A DNA stretch of 7,301 nucleotides from DAIUCA01 sp964613675 (GTDB lineage Bacteria > Pseudomonadota > Gammaproteobacteria > Competibacterales > Competibacteraceae), in assembly GCA_964613675.1 (NCBI GenBank), contig CAZTIH010000130.1, positions 1-7,301 on the forward strand. The letters are read 5' to 3'. Made by a program: the position numbers and the translations under genes. Below are positions 5,813-7,301 of this stretch, piece by piece; position 1 is the first letter of the stretch; each line of letters starts with the position of its first letter. Under the pieces are notes generated by a model, which did not search any database, was not told where the DNA came from, and worked only from the letters and a program-made list of their open reading frames with translations.

Positions 5813-6763
5813 ATGCGCTTTTTATCGCGGGCCGCCTGGGAACAGCGGGTGTGGCAATTTTGGCAACAAGACGATCTGCGCCATCGGCTGCTATGGCCAT
5901 TGACCTACCCCGTGGCCCTAGCGAATCGCCGTCCCTTCTCGACGGCAACGTTGCCCTGTTCGGTCATCGTGGTGGGCAACTGGACTGTTGGCGGTACCGG
6001 AAAAACGCCCTTAGTTCAAGCCCTTGCCACGCAGGTGCGGGGGCAAAATTATCGCGTTGGGATTGTGAGTCGCGGTTATGGCCGTTTGCGGCGGGAAACC
6101 CAGTTCGTCAAACCGGATTCCGATCCATTCGCATGGGGCGATGAAGCGGTTCTCCATGCGCAAGCCGACTTTCCCGTGGTGGTGGCGCGGCGACGACGGG
6201 AGGGGGTCGAGTGGCTGGCCAAAGCGGGGATCGAGGTTGTGATTGCAGATGATGGATTGCAACATCGTTCAATGCCCCGTGATGCCGAAATCGCCGTCAT
6301 TGACCCCGAAATTCGCTTTGGAAACGGTTATTTGTTGCCGATTGGCCCGTTGCGAGAACCTCCACGGCCCGTCGATTTAACGGCAGTGCGCGATACGGAT
6401 TTCACCTTGTCGGGCGACGAAGCGGTCAATTTGCTTACACAAGAACGGCGTTCACTAGCGACATTCCGCGACCGATCCGTAGTGGCGCTGGCGGGCATCG
6501 GTCAACCTCAACGGTTTTTTGCCCATTTACAGGCGCACAATCTACGATTTGTTCCCCACCGATTCCCCGATCATCGACGGTTCACGGCGCGGGAGATGGC
6601 GCAATTTTTCGATCAAACGGTCTTGATGACGGCGAAAGATGGCGTCAAATGCCGTCGCTGGGCAACGGGGGATTTTTGGTTCGTGCCGATGACGGTCACG
6701 CTTTCTCCCGCGTTTACCCAACAATTTCAACAGCTTCTACTCAAGGTGATGGTTCGTGGATAA
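5813..6763 (+). CDS. lpxK: Tetraacyldisaccharide 4'-kinase (lipid A biosynthesis)
   Basis: LpxK transfers phosphate from ATP to the 4' position of the tetraacyldisaccharide 1-phosphate, making lipid IVA at the inner face of the cytoplasmic membrane. The 316 residues match the family length. Visible motifs are the P-loop VGNWTVGGTGKT (54-65), RVGIVSRGYGR (81-91), GDEAVLHA (109-116), ADDGLQHR (145-152) and GIGQPQRFF (228-236). The late motif, usually MTEKDxVKC, reads MTAKDGVKC (272-280), with Glu replaced by Ala. The N-terminal membrane-associating helix is short and weakly hydrophobic (about 26-37). ATG 5813 was chosen over the TTG at 5810 directly before it; neither has a clear ribosome site. 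It starts 12 nt after the triple CheW gene and overlaps the Trm112-like gene by 8 nt, so the block is probably one transcript. Confidence 0.95.
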   Translation: MRFLSRAAWEQRVWQFWQQDDLRHRLLWPLTYPVALANRRPFSTATLPCSVIVVGNWTVGGTGKTPLVQALATQVRGQNYRVGIVSRGYGRLRRETQFVKPDSDPFAWGDEAVLHAQADFPVVVARRRREGVEWLAKAGIEVVIADDGLQHRSMPRDAEIAVIDPEIRFGNGYLLPIGPLREPPRPVDLTAVRDTDFTLSGDEAVNLLTQERRSLATFRDRSVVALAGIGQPQRFFAHLQAHNLRFVPHRFPDHRRFTAREMAQFFDQTVLMTAKDGVKCRRWATGDFWFVPMTVTLSPAFTQQFQQLLLKVMVRG

Positions 6764-6944
6764 GAAATTACTCGATTTACTCGTGTGTCCGCTCACAAAA
6801 GCGCCCCTCGTTTACGACAAAACCGCCCAAGAACTGCGGTGTAAGGCGAGTCGGCTGGCGTATCCGATTCGGGATGGCATCCCCGTACTGCTGGAATCAG
6901 AAGCGCGACCGCTCTCCGAAGACGAATATCAGTCCTTAAAATAG
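6756..6944 (+). CDS. Trm112 family protein (YcaR-like)
   Basis: This small protein of 62 residues belongs to the bacterial Trm112/UPF0434 family, named after the eukaryotic activator of several methyltransferases; the bacterial role is not well defined. It shows the family pattern: LLDLLVCPLTKAPLVYD near the N-terminus, then ELRCKASRLAYPIRDGIPVLLESEARPL. Many members have CPxC at the start. Here it is CPLT, so only one of that pair of cysteines is present, with the single later Cys in LRCK, and a complete zinc site is unlikely. The GTG start at 6756 lies inside the end of lpxK (8-nt overlap). The position between lpxK and kdsB is the usual one in gammaproteobacteria. Confidence 0.93.
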   Translation: MDKKLLDLLVCPLTKAPLVYDKTAQELRCKASRLAYPIRDGIPVLLESEARPLSEDEYQSLK

Positions 6945-6950
6945 ATCGCG

Positions 6951-7301
6951 ATGGCCTTTCACATCGTCATCCCGGCGCGTTACGCATCAAGTCGGTTGCC
7001 GGGCAAGCCGCTGATTTTATTAGAAAATAAGCCGATGCTCGCCTGGGTTTACGCCCTTGCACAGGCGAGTCAGCCCACCTCCATTACGCTGGCGACTGAT
7101 GACGAACGGATTGTTGCGCTCGGGCATTCGTTGGGCGCTACCGTCATGATGACGCGGGCGGATCATTTAAGTGGCACGGATCGTTTAGCAGAAGTGGTGG
7201 CGCGTCAGGCTTGGCCCGATGAAGCGGTGATTGTGAATGTACAGGGCGACGAACCGTTATTACCTTCTCATTGGGTAAGGCAAGTTGCGAAAACGCTGCA
7301 T
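6951..7301 (+). CDS. kdsB: 3-deoxy-manno-octulosonate cytidylyltransferase (CMP-KDO synthetase), 3' end outside window
   Basis: KdsB activates KDO with CTP to give CMP-KDO, the donor for the inner core of lipopolysaccharide, in the cytoplasm. The 117 residues seen are the N-terminal half of a protein usually near 250. They show the nucleotide-binding start FHIVIPARYASSRLPGKPL, then LATDDERI, MMTRADHLSGTDRLAEV and IVNVQGDEPLLP, all hallmarks of the family. The ATG lies 6 nt after the Trm112-like gene's TAG with no strong ribosome site, consistent with coupled translation. The frame is open to the last base of the window. Confidence 0.96.
   Translation, partial: MAFHIVIPARYASSRLPGKPLILLENKPMLAWVYALAQASQPTSITLATDDERIVALGHSLGATVMMTRADHLSGTDRLAEVVARQAWPDEAVIVNVQGDEPLLPSHWVRQVAKTLH

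Overview
The window looks like a chromosomal segment from a Gram-negative proteobacterium, most likely a gammaproteobacterium. The main evidence is the right-hand block lpxK - Trm112/YcaR-like gene - kdsB, a gene order typical of gammaproteobacterial lipid A/KDO loci, together with a chemotaxis module and an EAL phosphodiesterase. Genus cannot be settled from the sequence. No mobile elements, RNA genes or CRISPR arrays were seen.

Layout, left to right. (1) Bases 2-757 (+) hold the 3' part of a gene ending in a complete adenylylsulfate (APS) kinase domain. Its frame stays open to the left edge, so the kinase appears to be the C-terminal part of a longer protein. (2) The convergent gap 758-861 holds a 23-bp near-identical copy of the kinase gene's 3' tail and a small hairpin. 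(3) Bases 862-2052 (-) encode a cyclic-nucleotide-binding domain fused to an EAL c-di-GMP phosphodiesterase domain. (4) The divergent region 2053-2279 holds T-tracts, a candidate sigma-28/sigma-70 promoter and a strong Shine-Dalgarno site. (5) Bases 2280-4214 (+) encode a soluble chemoreceptor with two signalling hairpins. The coding sequence is cut by a single in-frame TAA at 3495-3497, followed at once by ATG. (6) Bases 4211-5800 (+) encode a protein of three tandem CheW domains, overlapping the receptor stop by 4 nt. (7) lpxK, a Trm112-family gene and the 5' part of kdsB follow tightly spaced on the same strand to the right edge.

How the genes may work together. The receptor has no membrane segment and carries two MCP signalling tips. 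It resembles the double-signalling-domain cytoplasmic receptors of which Vibrio cholerae DosM is the described example. It is translationally coupled to a triple-CheW adaptor. No CheA, CheR, CheB or CheY gene is in view, so the pair either feeds a kinase encoded elsewhere or builds a scaffold. The divergent cNMP-EAL gene suggests that c-di-GMP turnover and chemotaxis may be linked here. The most notable observation is the in-frame stop: the second signalling hairpin is only complete if both sides of the stop are joined. Either the gene is broken, or it is recoded or misread, or the receptor is made as two chains.
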